Source: Phycomyces blakesleeanus NRRL 1555(-)
Taxonomy: Eukaryota; Mucoromycota; Mucoromycetes; Mucorales; Phycomycetaceae
Length of the DNA stretch: 64,000 nt
NCBI RefSeq assembly: GCF_001638985.1
Contig: NW_017265138.1
Span: 1,614,376 to 1,678,375 of the forward strand
Direction: 5' to 3'
Shown: piece after piece, positions 35,799 to 48,618 of the stretch
How the letters are laid out: each line of letters starts with the position of its first letter
Position numbering within the stretch: position 1 is the first letter of the stretch
The notes under the pieces: model-generated
The model's input: only the letters and a program-made list of their open reading frames with translations
The model's database searches: none
Told to the model about the DNA's origin: nothing
Program-made: the position numbers and the translations under genes

Positions 35799-37391
35799 AT
35801 GTCGTTTTGCTTTACATTCCCAGCAGAAATTATCGATTCAATCAGTGGGTTTCTTTCTACCCAAGACTTGGTATCAGTTGTGCTGGTCTGTCGTGCGTGG
35901 AACTACAGCTTCTCTCCAAGCATCTATAGAAATATTTCTCTGAGTGATCCTCGCCAATTCCATCGTCTGTACTCCATTCTCGCAAAATCATCCACCACAA
36001 ATACACCTTTTGGAAACTACGTCCGTAATCTGGACATTCTGGACGGAAGAGCCATACAGGCAGGAATTGGTCAACTACCAGTTCTCTGCCCTCACATTAC
36101 CGCCTTAAAGGTTACACAGAAATGGGCATCCCGCGTCAATTCGATAGTCTGTGTCAATGATGGTGCTTTGGAAAGGACAACCAAGGCACTCTTGCACACC
36201 TTTGTCACATCCAATCGGCTCAATTCTCTTTCGCTCAACTTTTACCGGCGGATCGATCTTGACATCTTACCACAGCTCTCCAATCTACAGCATCTGAGTC
36301 TGGGGTGGCTCAACCAAGGAATATCTCCAGCCACACTCCAGACCATCCACGCTCAATGTCCGCTTCTAAAAATTCTGGCACTCGACGGACTAGATCGGAT
36401 AAATGAACCCCAACAAGGTTTGACATCTTCTACCCTCCAGTCACTCTCACTACACTTCCGAAAGGGCATCCAGTGCGATGAAGCCTGGCTTGTTTACATT
36501 TCACACACCTATCCTCGCCTGAGTCATCTCAGTCTCGAAGCACCCGCTCAGTACTCCGAGTCTGTCGACTTTGCACCTCTACTGATCCCATCGGCATATC
36601 ATCGGTTTGCTTCCCAAGCCAAACATCTACGTCAGCTTGAACTCATTCACACCATTCGGCACAAGATTCTTATCGACCTGCTTCATTCCTACCACGTGCC
36701 TCTTGCATCGCTTGTTCTGCAGACAAAGTTTGGCTTCCCACGTGATTTCTGCGACACCTTATTCAATGTCTTTCCGTCCCTGACTTTGCTTTCTGCCCAA
36801 GGACACCCGCGATACAGAGACTGCAATGAACCTGTCAGATCACTCTCGAACTTTTCTACCCACCTGCGGCACCTCAACCTCGGCCAGTGGGACACTGTTC
36901 ATCTAGAGACCATATTAGGAGTCTTGCCAAACCTTACACATCTTACCTTACAGGACAGCATTCTTTTGACAGGGTCGGATTGCCCTACATATAATAACAA
37001 CAATAGTAATATTATTGATGGCGACAGCTTTACTGGCGGTAGTAACTTGGAATCACTGGTATTGGAGAGAATTAGCCTACCATGTGATGGGATTGTGGAG
37101 ATCAGGGGCACCTGTCTAAAACACCTTGTCCTTCGTCACTGTACAGCACCACACCAAAACCTAAAAATCAAACTACCAGGCGTTGTTCTCTCGCGGGTAG
37201 AGATTGATGAGCTGTGTGTTGGGCAGCCAGTGTGGAAGTCTGACAGGGTTGTCAAGAGTGTGACAATCCTGGGGAGTTCAGGGTCTTTTGGTCAGCATGA
37301 ATTAACAAAAGCACCAAGTCCTTTGGAAATTGAATGTGAATCAGTGTGGAAACTTTTAGTGAATCAAAAAAATGTACAAATAAACAAATAA
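35799..37391 (+). CDS. F-box / leucine-rich-repeat protein
   Basis: Intronless 530-residue ORF. An N-terminal F-box (FPAEIIDSISGFLSTQDLVS, then VLVCRAWNYSFSPSIYRNIS, residues about 6-48) is followed by a run of degenerate leucine-rich repeats. Examples are LNSLSLNFYRR, LQHLSLGWLNQ, LRHLNLGQWDT and LPNLTHLTLQDSI, up to about residue 480. F-box proteins dock on Skp1 in SCF ubiquitin ligases and the repeats choose the substrate, so this is a likely SCF substrate receptor with unknown target. It is the only long single-exon gene on this side of the window. The ATG at 35799 is preceded by an A-rich leader. An Asn-rich insert (NNNNSNIIDGDS) lies near residue 400. Confidence 0.85.
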   Translation: MSFCFTFPAEIIDSISGFLSTQDLVSVVLVCRAWNYSFSPSIYRNISLSDPRQFHRLYSILAKSSTTNTPFGNYVRNLDILDGRAIQAGIGQLPVLCPHITALKVTQKWASRVNSIVCVNDGALERTTKALLHTFVTSNRLNSLSLNFYRRIDLDILPQLSNLQHLSLGWLNQGISPATLQTIHAQCPLLKILALDGLDRINEPQQGLTSSTLQSLSLHFRKGIQCDEAWLVYISHTYPRLSHLSLEAPAQYSESVDFAPLLIPSAYHRFASQAKHLRQLELIHTIRHKILIDLLHSYHVPLASLVLQTKFGFPRDFCDTLFNVFPSLTLLSAQGHPRYRDCNEPVRSLSNFSTHLRHLNLGQWDTVHLETILGVLPNLTHLTLQDSILLTGSDCPTYNNNNSNIIDGDSFTGGSNLESLVLERISLPCDGIVEIRGTCLKHLVLRHCTAPHQNLKIKLPGVVLSRVEIDELCVGQPVWKSDRVVKSVTILGSSGSFGQHELTKAPSPLEIECESVWKLLVNQKNVQINK

Positions 37392-40062
37392 ATAAACAAA
37401 GAATTATATGTATAAGGACGTCAATATTTATATACATAAAATCAACTCGTTAGTAATTGTCTGTATGATAAAAAGATGTGTTTATTCTTATGAGAAGTAC
37501 AGATAATTAGATTGAATGCCTACATATTTTTGTATTAATTGTATTACTCAATTTACAATACAAAGAAGTATTTCTGGTTATATTTCCAAGATAAACTAAG
37601 AATATTTATCTTTATCTGCGTTGACTATACTAGTGTTTCAGGTACCAGGATAATAATCTAACCAGGCCATAAGTATTGAATTCCTACCCAGAAATAAAAA
37701 TGTAAAAAGAAGATCCCCTTATCATTCATTATTATTGGTAACATACTGCAGTAAAGAAGCTTTTTCCTTGCTTAACATTACTATTACTATTATATATATA
37801 GATAGTCTTCCCAAAGAAAAGAAAAAAGAGAAAACAATAATCTCACAATAAGATCTTTGCAAAAAAAATTTCTTGTTGTGATAACCTGCATTTACAAAAT
37901 AAAGTGGAATACTGCCAACCCAAAATTGTCTGCATTATTTCAAAGACATGCTCAAAGTTGTGACATAAAGCAAACAGATAAGCATATAAACGAATAAACA
38001 AACAAACAAATACATGTATAGATAGGATCTATAGGCCATTAAAATATGAAGGGAACAGAAGTTGGGGAACAAGCAAACAAAGAATTTTGGAAGTAAAAAA
38101 GGAAGAATTGACAGGTGGTGATATATATATATTATATAAAAAGGAAGAGGGGTAATTGGCGTAAAAATGAAGAAGAAAGATATAAAACTTACCATACAGC
38201 AGGTTACTTTCCAATAAAAAAACTATTTTATTATCTGGTTAGGGTTAGTTACAATAGATACATATATGCAGGGGACTCTACAGGAGCTAGGAATAAACAT
38301 ACAGTCAAAAAAAGGGGGTATGGTTTTCATGCATGTAAAAAAAAAATTCGTCTCTAATTTTTTTGCTTTAGTATTATTTATATATTTATGTAGTGAAATT
38401 ACTGAAATGTGTTTCAAGCAGATTTTGTAGGCACTCTTTTCTTTTAAAAAGAAATAAACAGACAATTGGTACTTAATATCAAAAATCTAAAAAATAATGG
38501 TATATTGTGCAATTTCAATTTCAATTGTTGTGAGTTGAGAACAAAAGAGGCTATCCTTTTGAAACCAATAAAATCAATACAAATACCATTATTGAATTGA
38601 TTTGAATTAAATCTCGGTAGACCAATATATAGGTAAAAGGAGACAAGCCAAGTATATAATAAAGTGTGTAGATAAAGATATTGTACTCATGGAAACATAT
38701 AAACATGTATGCACATCAGAAATTGGATCAAAAAAATGACCAGAAGAAAGATGCTTTTTAATTTGATTAAAAAAAAAGCAGCAAAAGGCAAGGAACATGA
38801 ATATTCTACCTATTTTTTTTTTAATTTGTCATTGAAGGTTAAATTACAAATCATCCTAAATATACACAAGATACATACATATATTTCTGGATTAAATATA
38901 AGCTACTAAAGCAGAAAATATATATTCTAGAGAGAGAGAGAGAAATAGTCTTTAAGTAAATGACAGATGAATGTCCAAAGTATATTGGACTCGGAAGCGT
39001 ATAATCAGATAAACAAAAGATCAAATGAAATAATCTTTTGGTAGACTGACGATCAATTTATCGAATGATCTTTAAGAAAATAGAGCACAAAATGCAGTAA
39101 TAGTAGTCATACTATACGAGAGCTAGTTTGAAATAAATAACTCTCTAATCTAGAATCACTTTGCTTATTCTTTTCGATTGTCTTTGAAGGATCCTACTGC
39201 TCTTCCACCCTAGGACTCACGACCCCTCCAAACCTCCCATTATGAAACCTCCATAAAAGTACATTTTTTAGTTTAATTCTTTAATTTTTCTGCATCTTTC
39301 TTTATATTGAATACCATTAAATTTACATTATTCCCATCTCTTAGAGATGGGGAGGGGATATAGTATGTTAATTCTTTTCTTTACTTTATTTTACAGACAT
39401 GTAGTTAATTAAAGCTCCACTAAAATTAAGATAATCTTTATTGGTATTGTGGGTCTGTAAAGTAGTTGAAAGGATTTTGTTCTAATATACTAATACACCT
39501 CAATTCTGCCATTTTAATTTTTATCTACCTGATTATCTCGACCCTACTTTGCTGTATGGGCTGTCCGGCTGGTTAAAAGGGTGGATAAATGAATCTGAAT
39601 TTTTGATTTTTGATTTTTTGATTTTTTTTTTTTCTGGCATGCATTTGAAGTAGGAATATGCCAGACAGTTGCCTTTTATAGACTTCAATGGCAAGAGGTT
39701 GTCGGGATGTGACTCTTGAAGTTTATATATATATACAAGAAAAAAAAAAGAAAAAAGGGCGCCCTTGCAAAAAAAACAACACGAGCAATACGCGTCTATT
39801 GAATAAAAGCGGAATAAACTTTCACTATTTCCTCCTCCACAGACATACATACCACCTACCTTAGTACCAGAACTGGTTAACCAGCGCTAAATCAGCACTA
39901 ACCACCGTCACTTACCCTTTTTTTTTTCTTTTTTTTTTGGGCCTCCTCTAACTTTTCTTAGTACTTTCACTCTCCACACCTCTCGACCTCTACCCCCCTC
40001 CATTTTTTTTCTTTTTTTTTAATTTCTTCTTCCTTTCTTTTCTATATATATATATATTTGAT
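37392..40062. other. 2.7-kb intergenic region
   Basis: AT-rich spacer before CCT1 with no supported gene. It contains an AG run at 38930-38942, a GGTTAACC palindrome at 39876-39883 close to a GCGCTAAATCAGC block, and long T/C tracts (39918-40040) leading to the CCT1 start. ORFs listed here are low-complexity. Confidence 0.45.
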
Positions 40063-42504
40063 ATGTTCCAGCGTGACCAAAACTCATCGCTGTTTTTGGG
40101 TGGTGAACGTACCACTGGACAAGATGTTCGTGCCAGCAATGGCAAGTTTATTTTCTATTAGATGATGATGACAATTGATAGATCATCTTTAATAATATAT
40201 TTTCACCTACAGTTCTTGCTGCTGCATCTATTGCCAACATCGTCAAGAGTTCTCTCGGACCTGTTGGTCTTGACAAGATGATGGTTGATGAAATTGGAGC
40301 AAGTATTATTTAATTATTTAATTATATATACATATTTTAATAACAAAAAGAAGAAGAAGAAGAAGAAGAAGAAAATAATAGATGAAGTGATTAAATTATA
40401 GCTATTAAATGTGTGTGTGTTTATGTATGAAAAGAGAAAGAATATGTATATATATATATAAAGTCATCTAACGCGTAGTCTTCATTTTTATTTTATTTTA
40501 TTTTAATAAAACCAAAAAAAAAAAAAAAACTATTAGGATGTCACTATTAGTAACGATGGTGCAACAATCCTTCAACTTCTCGAAATCGAACACCCTGCAG
40601 GAAAGGTTCTTCTTGAACTTGCTCAGCAGCAGGATCGTGAAGTTGGCGATGGTACAACTTCAGTCGTAATCATTGCTGCCGAACTTTTGAAGCGTGCCAA
40701 TGAACTTGTCAAGAATAAGATTCATCCCACCACCATCATTACTGGATACCGTCTTGCATCAAAGGAGGCATGCAAGTTTATTGCAGGAGAGATGTCAGTA
40801 AAAGTTGATACCCTCGGTCGCGAATGTCTTATTAATGCTGCAAAGACCTCGATGAGCTCCAAGATCATTGGATCGTAAGTCTTTTTTTCTTCTTCATCAT
40901 CATCATTATCATTTTCTTAACTCATATATATATATACTTATATAGTGATTCAGACTTCTTTGCTGAGTTGGCCGTTAATGCCATCACAGCCGTGAAGTCT
41001 AGCAATGGACGTGGTGAGACAAAATACCCTGTCAAGGCTGTCAACATCCTCAAGGCCCACGGAAAGTCCGGCCGCGAGTCTGTCTTTGTCCGTGGTTATG
41101 CACTCAACTGTACCGTAGCATCCCAGGCTATGAAGACCCGCATCACAAACGCAAAGATTGCTGTTTTGGACATGAACCTCCAAAAGGCACGCATGCACCT
41201 TGGTGTTAACATTGTTGTCGATGATCCCGACAAGTTGGAAGATATCCGCAAGAGGTAAATAAAGATATGAAAAGGAGAGACGGAGAAAATGATGATAACT
41301 AAACATTTCTTGCTGTTTTTTTTTGTTATTAATAGAGAAATTGGCATTACCACCGAACGTATCCAAAAGATTCTGGCTACTGGCGCAAACGTTATCTTGA
41401 CCACAAAGGGTATTGATGACATGTGTCTCAAGTTGTTTGTCGAGGCTGGTGCCATGGCTGTCCGCCGTTGCAAAAAAGAGGACTTGAAGCGTATTGCCAA
41501 GGCCACCGGTGCAACCTTTATTTCTTCTTTGGCCAACTTGGATGGAGAGGAGACCTTTGAGGCTTCTTATTTGGGTGAAGCCGAGGAAGTCGTCCAGGAC
41601 CGTATCTCTGACGACGAGTGCCTCTTGATCAAGGGTACCAAGATCCAGAACTCTGCCTCCATCATTCTCCGTGGCGCAAACGATTACATGCTCGACGAAA
41701 TGGAGCGTTCGCTCCACGATTCCCTCTGCGTTGTTAAGCGCACTCTGGAAAGCAACAGTGTTGTTCCCGGTGGTGGAGCTGTAGAGTCTGCTCTCAGCAT
41801 TCACCTCGAGGATTTCGCTACAAGCATGGTAAGTAAAAGAGAAGAAAAACAGAAGAAAGAGAGATAAAGAGGACCCCTTTATGTGGTTCAGTATAGTGTA
41901 GTGTATTTTAGTTTCTTTCTCTTCTTCTTTTCTCTTTACAAGTATTGGTTTACTCATTGGATTACAACAGAGCTCTCGTGAACAATTGGCAGTTGCAGAA
42001 TTTGCCAATGCTCTTTTGGTTATTCCCAAGACCTTGGCTGTCAATGCCGCAAAGGGTAAGTACTAAAGAATAGAATTGAAATGAAAGAAAGAAAAAAGGT
42101 TATTTACTTTTATATTTGTTATCTAGATTCCACTGAATTGGTCTCCAAGCTCCGTGCTTATCACAACACTGCCCTTGGTCAGGGTGCTGATCCCAGCAAG
42201 CGTGCACTGAAATACTATGGTTTGGAGCTTATTAACGGTGAAGTCCGTGACAACCTCAAGGCTGGTGTTTTGGAGCCTGCTATGTCCAAGATCAAGTCTC
42301 TTAAGAGTGCTACCGAGGCTGCCATTGCTATTTTGAGAATCGATGATTTTATCAAGGGTAAGTTAGAATGAACATTTTTTTTTGAACAAAAGATAGGTTG
42401 TGCTATACATATATCAATTGATTAAATTAATTATTTCTTTTCTCTTATTGTCAATAGTTGCACCAGAGCAGAGAGGTAACCCTGATGATGGCCATGGTCA
42501 CTAA
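40063..42504 (+). CDS. CCT1: Chaperonin CCT/TRiC alpha subunit (TCP-1)
   Basis: Subunit of the eight-member cytosolic ring chaperonin that folds actin, tubulin and WD40 proteins. Eight exons (40063-40141, 40213-40298, 40537-40874, 40946-41254, 41336-41828, 41971-42055, 42127-42357, 42458-42504) give 555 residues, the family length. ATP-site motifs: [60 protein letters not shown] (catalytic Asp in GDGTTS) and [12 protein letters not shown]. The C terminus carries a short GHGH-type Gly/His tail. The first two introns use GC donors (G|GCAAGT at 40142 and A|GCAAGT at 40299), and both are needed to keep the conserved frame. It is convergent with Mdm10, with a 294-bp spacer. Confidence 0.96.
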
Positions 42505-42798
42505 AGCAACAACAAAAAGAAGATTATGATAAAAAAAGAATAAACCAGCAACAACAAACAAAACAACAACAACAGCAACAGCAACAACAAAAAAATTTTC
42601 TAGAAAGAGCGAGTGTGTGAGAGAGAAGAACCAAAAAAAAAGAGAGAAAACAATAAATACATTAATAAATAAATAAAAATTCCCATTGTGTGTGTATTGT
42701 GTATTGTGTACTGTGGGTTTTTGTTTTTTTTTTCCTTCCTTCTTTATAATGATTATAACGATTGTAGTGATTATAGTTAAGAAAGTCATCTTGTAAAT

Positions 42799-44443
42799 TT
42801 AGGAGAAGTATTGTACTTCTATTCCAATAGTACGGATAGGATTTGTTCGGTTGGTCAGATCAGCCGTGAGTCCGACACTGAACAAGGTGTTTTTGAATCG
42901 ACCTTCCCACATTAATGCCAATCCCTATTATTATTATTTTTTCGATTAGATAAATAAACATATAATTTTGTTGAGATATTAAATGTCACCTCTGAGAATC
43001 CTAGGCGGGCTTTCATCAATCCTTCTAATTTTTCTGTCTTGTCTGCTGCAGTGACAGTAATGATCCCGTTGCTCTCTTTCTTGACTGCACGTGGCACATT
43101 CTTCTTTTTTGTTCGATACTCGAACCCAAGTGCAAGGTCACTCTCGTAAGAATATATGCTGAAATCAAACCGGGAACACAAAGCCAACTCTTCTGAAACC
43201 TGGGCAACATAAGCAGTTGACATGTGTCCTACAATTGGATTTAGAGTGTAGGTTACACTTATGGGAGGAGATGAAGAACAAGGGTGGGTTCGATAACGTA
43301 GTCCCGTAGATACTTTACACACACACACACATATATATATATTTAGCTTTTTTTCATTTTATTTTACTTTAGTTTTTTAGTTTTTTTTTTTTTTTTACTT
43401 ACATCCTCCACTCTTGTCCAAAGTTCCATAATATATTTCGGTTCCAATGGACCATTGGCCAGAATAAACATGATTGGATTTTACATCATTCAAAACAGGC
43501 TGCCCAAAGTTGTACAGCGCACGGATACCAAGTAGACCATCATCGGTGGTATAAGAACATTCGGAGCACCATCTTCCAACATCGTATTGCAGTTGCATAG
43601 CAATCTTATATACATGTACACAGACATAAAATAGAATGATAATAATATAGATAATAGTAAGAGTAAATTATCAATATCTAATTTTTTTTGTAGAAAAAAC
43701 AAACACAAATATGCGTGTGATATATATATATATATTAGGATTTACTTGAGGAAGACCATGCGATTTTGGACGATTGACAGCTGTGATGAGATACTGCAAG
43801 TTTTGGGTTAGACGACGTACAGCCATGGCTTCCAATCTTGCGCCAGGAAAAAACATTCGCCCATAGACCAAATAGTCATTGTCTATATACATTTATATTT
43901 GTATATATTTGTATATGATGTATATATGTATATATATATGTGTGTGTGTGTGTGTGCGTTTTTTTTGTGTATATAATTTTCATTTTTATTGGTAAACAAT
44001 TCTTTTTTAAAAAATAATGCTACTAAAAAATATCCATTTTATTTACTCTCATTTACTTCAATGTTTAAATGCATATATATATATGTATAATTATAATTAT
44101 AATGATATAATTTACCTTGTGAGTTCCATGTTGGTGCTGCCTGGACAACCCGGAAACGATCGACCAGGTCTTTGAAATCTACTGTTGCACTGGTTCCAAT
44201 TTCAAGAGGTCTAGAGGTATAAAGGTATCCAATGTTGCCATTTAGGGATGGAATGGCGTTCATTGTGTAGGATGGTTTGAATAAAGGTGTCGGTAATTTC
44301 GAGAGATGAAGTGACAATCCACATGGTGTATAAAAGTCTAAAAGAGCGCGCGACCAAGAACAGAGGTTGGAGTATTGGTTTTCTTCATTCCAGCCTGACG
44401 ATCGATAGTATCGTCGTAGACAATACTCCATAAAATCATACAT
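42799..44443 (-). CDS. MDM10: Mdm10 mitochondrial outer-membrane beta-barrel (ERMES/SAM)
   Basis: Porin-like barrel that links ER and mitochondria in the ERMES complex and helps the SAM complex assemble Tom40. Five exons (44116-44443, 43746-43882, 43403-43604, 42990-43312, 42799-42924) give 371 residues. The N terminus is diagnostic: MYDFMEYCLRRYYRSSGWNE, then SNLCSWSRALLDFYTPCGLS and NGNIGYLYTSRPL. Later strands include DYLVYGRMFFPGARLEAMAV, GQWSIGTEIYYGTLDKSGG and FKNTLFSVGLTADLTNRTNP, and the protein ends in an aromatic beta-signal-like EVQYFS. There is no cleavable presequence, as expected. Introns are all GT-AG. The divergent spacer to CSN6 is 1.46 kb. Confidence 0.92.
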
Positions 44444-45900
44444 TTTTCTCTTTCTATTTCTCTATTTTTTTCTTTAAAGAAAACAAGACACCAAAAAAAA
44501 AAAAAAAAAAAAAACAAGCAAAAGAACAAGAACAAGAAAAATATAAATAAACAACTGAGATCTAAAATAACCAACAAAAAAAAAGGAACCAATTTGTTTT
44601 ACAAGATAAAGAAGTTGTTATCTTCAGGGCAAGACTTTATAAAAGAAAGAAAAAAAAAAGTATAAAATTAAATTCTAAATATACTTGGTTAAAATTAATA
44701 TATATATATATAAATTAATTTTATTACTCTATTATTCTTTATTATTTTTTCAATTTCTTCTGCTTACTTTTTTTTTATCGTGTTTTATTTAATTTTTTTT
44801 TATAAAAGGGGGTACTCAACCGAACATTCTTTAGATTTTAAAGTCCAGAACGTAATATTATTGGACAAAAACTTATATATACGTTTTTCTATTACTTTCC
44901 TCAGGAAAAGGGTAGTCTTTTGAATTTCAGATAGGGCAGTCTTTTAAAAGTCAGTCAAAAATACCCTCGCATTTTTCGGGGATTTATAACTCAGAATAGG
45001 ACAAGTTTTAAGAATTACATAAGCTGAGCAAAATTTATAAATTCAGAAACTATAATTTCTCAAGTTTTTTTTTGCAGTCTTTTTTAACACAGACAGGGGC
45101 GTCTTTTTTCTTGCCTTTTTTTTTGCACAGTCTTTTATAACACAGACACAGGAACGTCCTTTATAAAGTCAGAACCATCCTTTGTCTTTTTTTTTTTTTT
45201 TGGCTGTTTATAAGCTTATGCAAAATTATGATCTTTTCTATGCTTAAGAAATTTCTATTATTTATCACACAGTCAAGTTTTATTTTATACATATTCATAT
45301 AATATATATATATATTCGAAATCTATTTTTTTGCATTGGAATGTTAGCAATCGAGAATCCATTTTTTTTGTGAATTCCAGTAATATATTTATTCATTTAT
45401 TTATTTATTTATACGTGTTATAAAGATTAACGAGGCGAATGTCTTGCTTGCATTGTATTTTTTTTTGATGGTTCGCATTTTGTATAAAAAAAAAGAAAAA
45501 AAAAAGAATAAGAAACGGAATGAGTTGAAAATTCTGCGGACCAAAAGCTTCAAAAAAAAATGATGCCTTTGAAGATGCTGTTTTTGTTGTTGTTGTTATT
45601 GTTGTTGTTTTATAAGACTTTTTTTTTTTGAAAATGCATACATAAATATATATATACACATACACATACACAAAAATGTCCAAATATATATATATATGTG
45701 TGTAAAAATCTATACGTCACTCAACTCGCTCCTCTCTCTCTTTTTTTTTTTTTACAGAAAGAAAAAAAGCGACCGGTCAAACCCTCTTCCTTTATACACT
45801 ACTCTGCTCTAATTAGACTTTATATATTTTCTTTCCTTTGCCTTTTCTTCTTCTTTTGATTTTCTCTTTTTGAAAGTAAAAACAGAGAGAGATAAATATA
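44444..45900. other. Divergent spacer with transposon end and tandem repeat
   Basis: Contains an isolated terminal motif (GGGGGTACTCAACCG at 44808-44822, with an inward AATATTATTGGAC block at 44853-44865) like the ends of the 33-kb element. It also has a degenerate tandem duplication at 45074-45180 and long T/A tracts. Minus ORFs here are homopolymer-driven. No gene. Confidence 0.45.
45074..45180. repeat. Two-copy degenerate tandem repeat (~50 bp)
   Basis: Copy 1 (45074-45124) and copy 2 (45125-45180) share the order CAGTCTTTT, AACACAGACA, then an ACGTC/GCGTC block followed by a T-rich stretch. A weaker upstream echo (GCAGTCTTTTAAAAGTCAG, 44936-44954) suggests further decayed copies. Confidence 0.4.
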
Positions 45901-46197
45901 ATGAGTGCAATGGACATTAGTGATTCAGAACCTCCGATGAATGTAAAGGAAGATCAAGATGCTGTTTTATCAATGGCACAAAGTCATTCAGGGCTTTCCA
46001 TCTCAGTGTAAGCATTATCTTGACATGAATATATATATATACTTGAAAAAAAATTAAACCAAAGATATTTATATTGATATTTGTAATTTCAATAAAACAA
46101 AAGACATCCTCTTGTTCTTCTCAACATCTCGGATCACTATACACGAATCAAGCTTCAGAATCCATCAGCATTTGAAAAGGGTACAGCGTAAGAGGCC

Positions 46198-46229
<32 letters not shown>

Positions 46230-48097
46230 CAATAATAGTAATAGAAAAAGAAGAAAATAAATATATATATATGTGTGTGTAGGTCTATAATTCCCTTTTG
46301 TTATATTTAAAATGATGATTATAATAATGATTATAAACTATATTTAAGGACGCGTGTACGGTGCATTGTTGGCCAAGCAGTCGGGGCGTGACATTGAATT
46401 GATGAATTCATTTGAATTGCCTGCAAATACCCAAGAAACTGGACAAGTCAAAGTAGACTGCGCCTACCTGACCACCAAACAAGAACAACGTAAAATAAAA
46501 TTAAAGAAGTAGAATCGATAAGCAAAGATAAATATATATATATAAATAAATTAATTAATGGATTTTATTTTATTTTATTTACTTGTAGTCAAACTTGTCT
46601 TTCCACAATTTGATTTTATGGGATGGTACTCTCTTGGAGTCGCACCGACTGATTCTGACCTAAAGATCCATGAACAAGTAAGTCTTCTTCTTTAAATTAA
46701 TAGTAGTAGTAGTAGTAGTAGCGTTTTGTTTCCTCAAGTAAGAATATAATTTAATATATATAATATTTTCTTTGTGTGTGTGTATGTGCGTGTTTGTTTT
46801 GTTGTCGTTTTGTTATTCAAGTTTCTTCCTATGAACGAATCGTGCTTGTTTCTACAAATGAACCCAACTGCTCTAGAAGGAGGAGCAAAGGAATTCCCGG
46901 TCAGTATCTATGAATCCGTATTCGATATCATTGATGGCCAGACCCGCCTTGGATTCGTAAAGGCTCCCTATCGAGTTGAGACCAACGAAGCCGAACGAAT
47001 TGCGATTGATCAAGTAGCCAAGCCAAGTACATCTGAAAATGAAGTTGGACTAGGAAGTGCACGCAAGTATTACCATCACTATTAATATATATATTATATT
47101 ATATTATATTATATTATATTATATTATATTATATTAATATTAATATGAATTTATTTAGTTATTGCTCATTTGACTACTCAGAGAAACGCTATTGGAATGC
47201 TGTACGCAAGAATCCAGTTTCTTCAAAGCTATCTTAGAGACACAAAGGCCGGGTTGGTGCCTGTGGATCATGATATCATGCGCCAGATCGCCAGTGTCTG
47301 CAGAAGATCTCCTGTCATTGATCAAATAGCATTTGAAGATCAGTATTCTACAGTAAGTCTATTTAAAAATCTAATAATAAAATTAAAATTAATTATTATT
47401 ATTTTCTTTTTTCTTTTTTTTTTTTTTTTAAAAAAAAGGAATACAATGATATCCTTTTGGTTACCTATCTGGCTACAATTACAAAGGGAATGAATACCCT
47501 CAATGACCTGATTGATAAGCACAACCTTGTTCATAGCCGTGGAGTCAAGAATACAACAAAAACAGTCGTTGGAGGAAAGAAAGGAAGGGTAAGTCAAACA
47601 AATTTGTATATTTGTATATCACACAAGCCAAAAAAAAAAGTAGTTTAATCGGAAGATTGGTAAATGGTAGTGGGAAAATAGTGTGTAAGAAAGAAAAGAT
47701 TAGATGGTAACAATGCGATACGATACGAAGCGATACGAAGCGATTCAATTTGATTTGATTCGATTCGATTCGATGCGATAAGCTAGGATAGAATATGATA
47801 GAGGATGATAAAAGTAAAGAAAAGACAAAGTACAGATTTACAATAAGTCTTGTTATTTGGCTTGTGATTTCAACTATAATCACTACCCTTATTTTTATTT
47901 CATTCTACTATATAATTATATATAATATTTTAAATAATCAAAGAGAGAGAGAGAGATAAATTATTGTGTGATTAGAATAGAATAGAATATATATCTATCT
48001 ATAAGATCGGTTGATTTATTTATGCATTGTGTATGTATGTATGTGTGCGTATTTTTCTCTCTCTTCGTTTCTGTAGCGCCTGAACCCAACCGGTTAA
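45901..48097 (+). CDS. CSN6: COP9 signalosome subunit 6 (MPN- domain)
   Basis: Non-catalytic MPN partner of CSN5 in the complex that removes Nedd8 from cullins. Eight exons (45901-46007, 46104-46180, 46349-46489, 46589-46677, 46822-47062, 47159-47352, 47439-47588, 48077-48097) give 339 residues. MPN core: HPLVLLNISDHYTRIKLQ, RVYGALLAKQSGRDIELMNS and FPQFDFMGWYSLGVAPTDSD. The JAMM metal ligands are not all present (no HxH...D pattern after MGWY), as expected for CSN6 rather than CSN5. The helical C-terminal half includes NAIGMLYARIQFLQSYLRD and YLATITKGMNTLNDLI. Intron 5 is best read with a GC donor (C|GCAAGT, 47063); a GT donor 7 nt earlier also keeps frame. The last exon codes only RLNPTG. 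Confidence 0.9.
47091..47135. repeat. ATATT pentanucleotide microsatellite in CSN6 intron 5
   Basis: About nine perfect ATATT units between the donor and acceptor of intron 5. It is likely to be length-polymorphic between strains. Confidence 0.8.
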
Positions 48098-48618
48098 AAT
48101 GAAACTGTGATATATTGGATATTTGGACAAACAAGAATTGATGATAATTTCATTCATTCATTCATTCATTCATTTATTAATGCATGTTTTATTTTGTATG
48201 TATGAAAGAATCAATACAAAAATAAGGAAGCTTTTTGATTTGATATTAAAAATAAGACCAAAAAATCAATGTATATTGTATTGTTTATTTGAAAATTGTA
48301 TATTAAAGTATATGGAATGAAAATAAAGAGATAAAGAAAAGGGGAAAGGTTGACAGGTTAGGAGAATACTGGGTGAGTATGATATAAATGATAGCAAAGA
48401 AAGAAAAGAAACGTGGATTGTAGAGAGAGCAAGAGAGAGAAAAGGATAATAAAAGCTGTAATACAAGAAAAACGACTATCTATCTACAATTAAAGAAAAA
48501 AGAAGTTATATATATATATATATAAAAGAAATATATAAAGATTATTAATAATGATAGTAATAAGAGTGATGACGGTAATAAGAAAAAAAACAAATATATG
48601 TGTGTGTACTACTTTATT
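48098..48618. other. Convergent 3' spacer
   Basis: About 520 bp between the 3' ends of CSN6 and the transporter gene. It contains an ATTC tandem run (48151-48175), purine-rich tracts and an (AT)n stretch. No coding signal. Confidence 0.45.

Noticed and set aside
39533..39850. 105-codon minus ORF upstream of CCT1
   Set aside because: Low-complexity Lys/Phe runs, no motif; lies in the CCT1 promoter region.
46181..46190. Alternative CSN6 exon 2 donor (GC|GTAAGA)
   Set aside because: Stronger-looking site, but it breaks the reading frame into exon 3; the GTACAG donor 7 nt upstream keeps the conserved RVYGALL frame.
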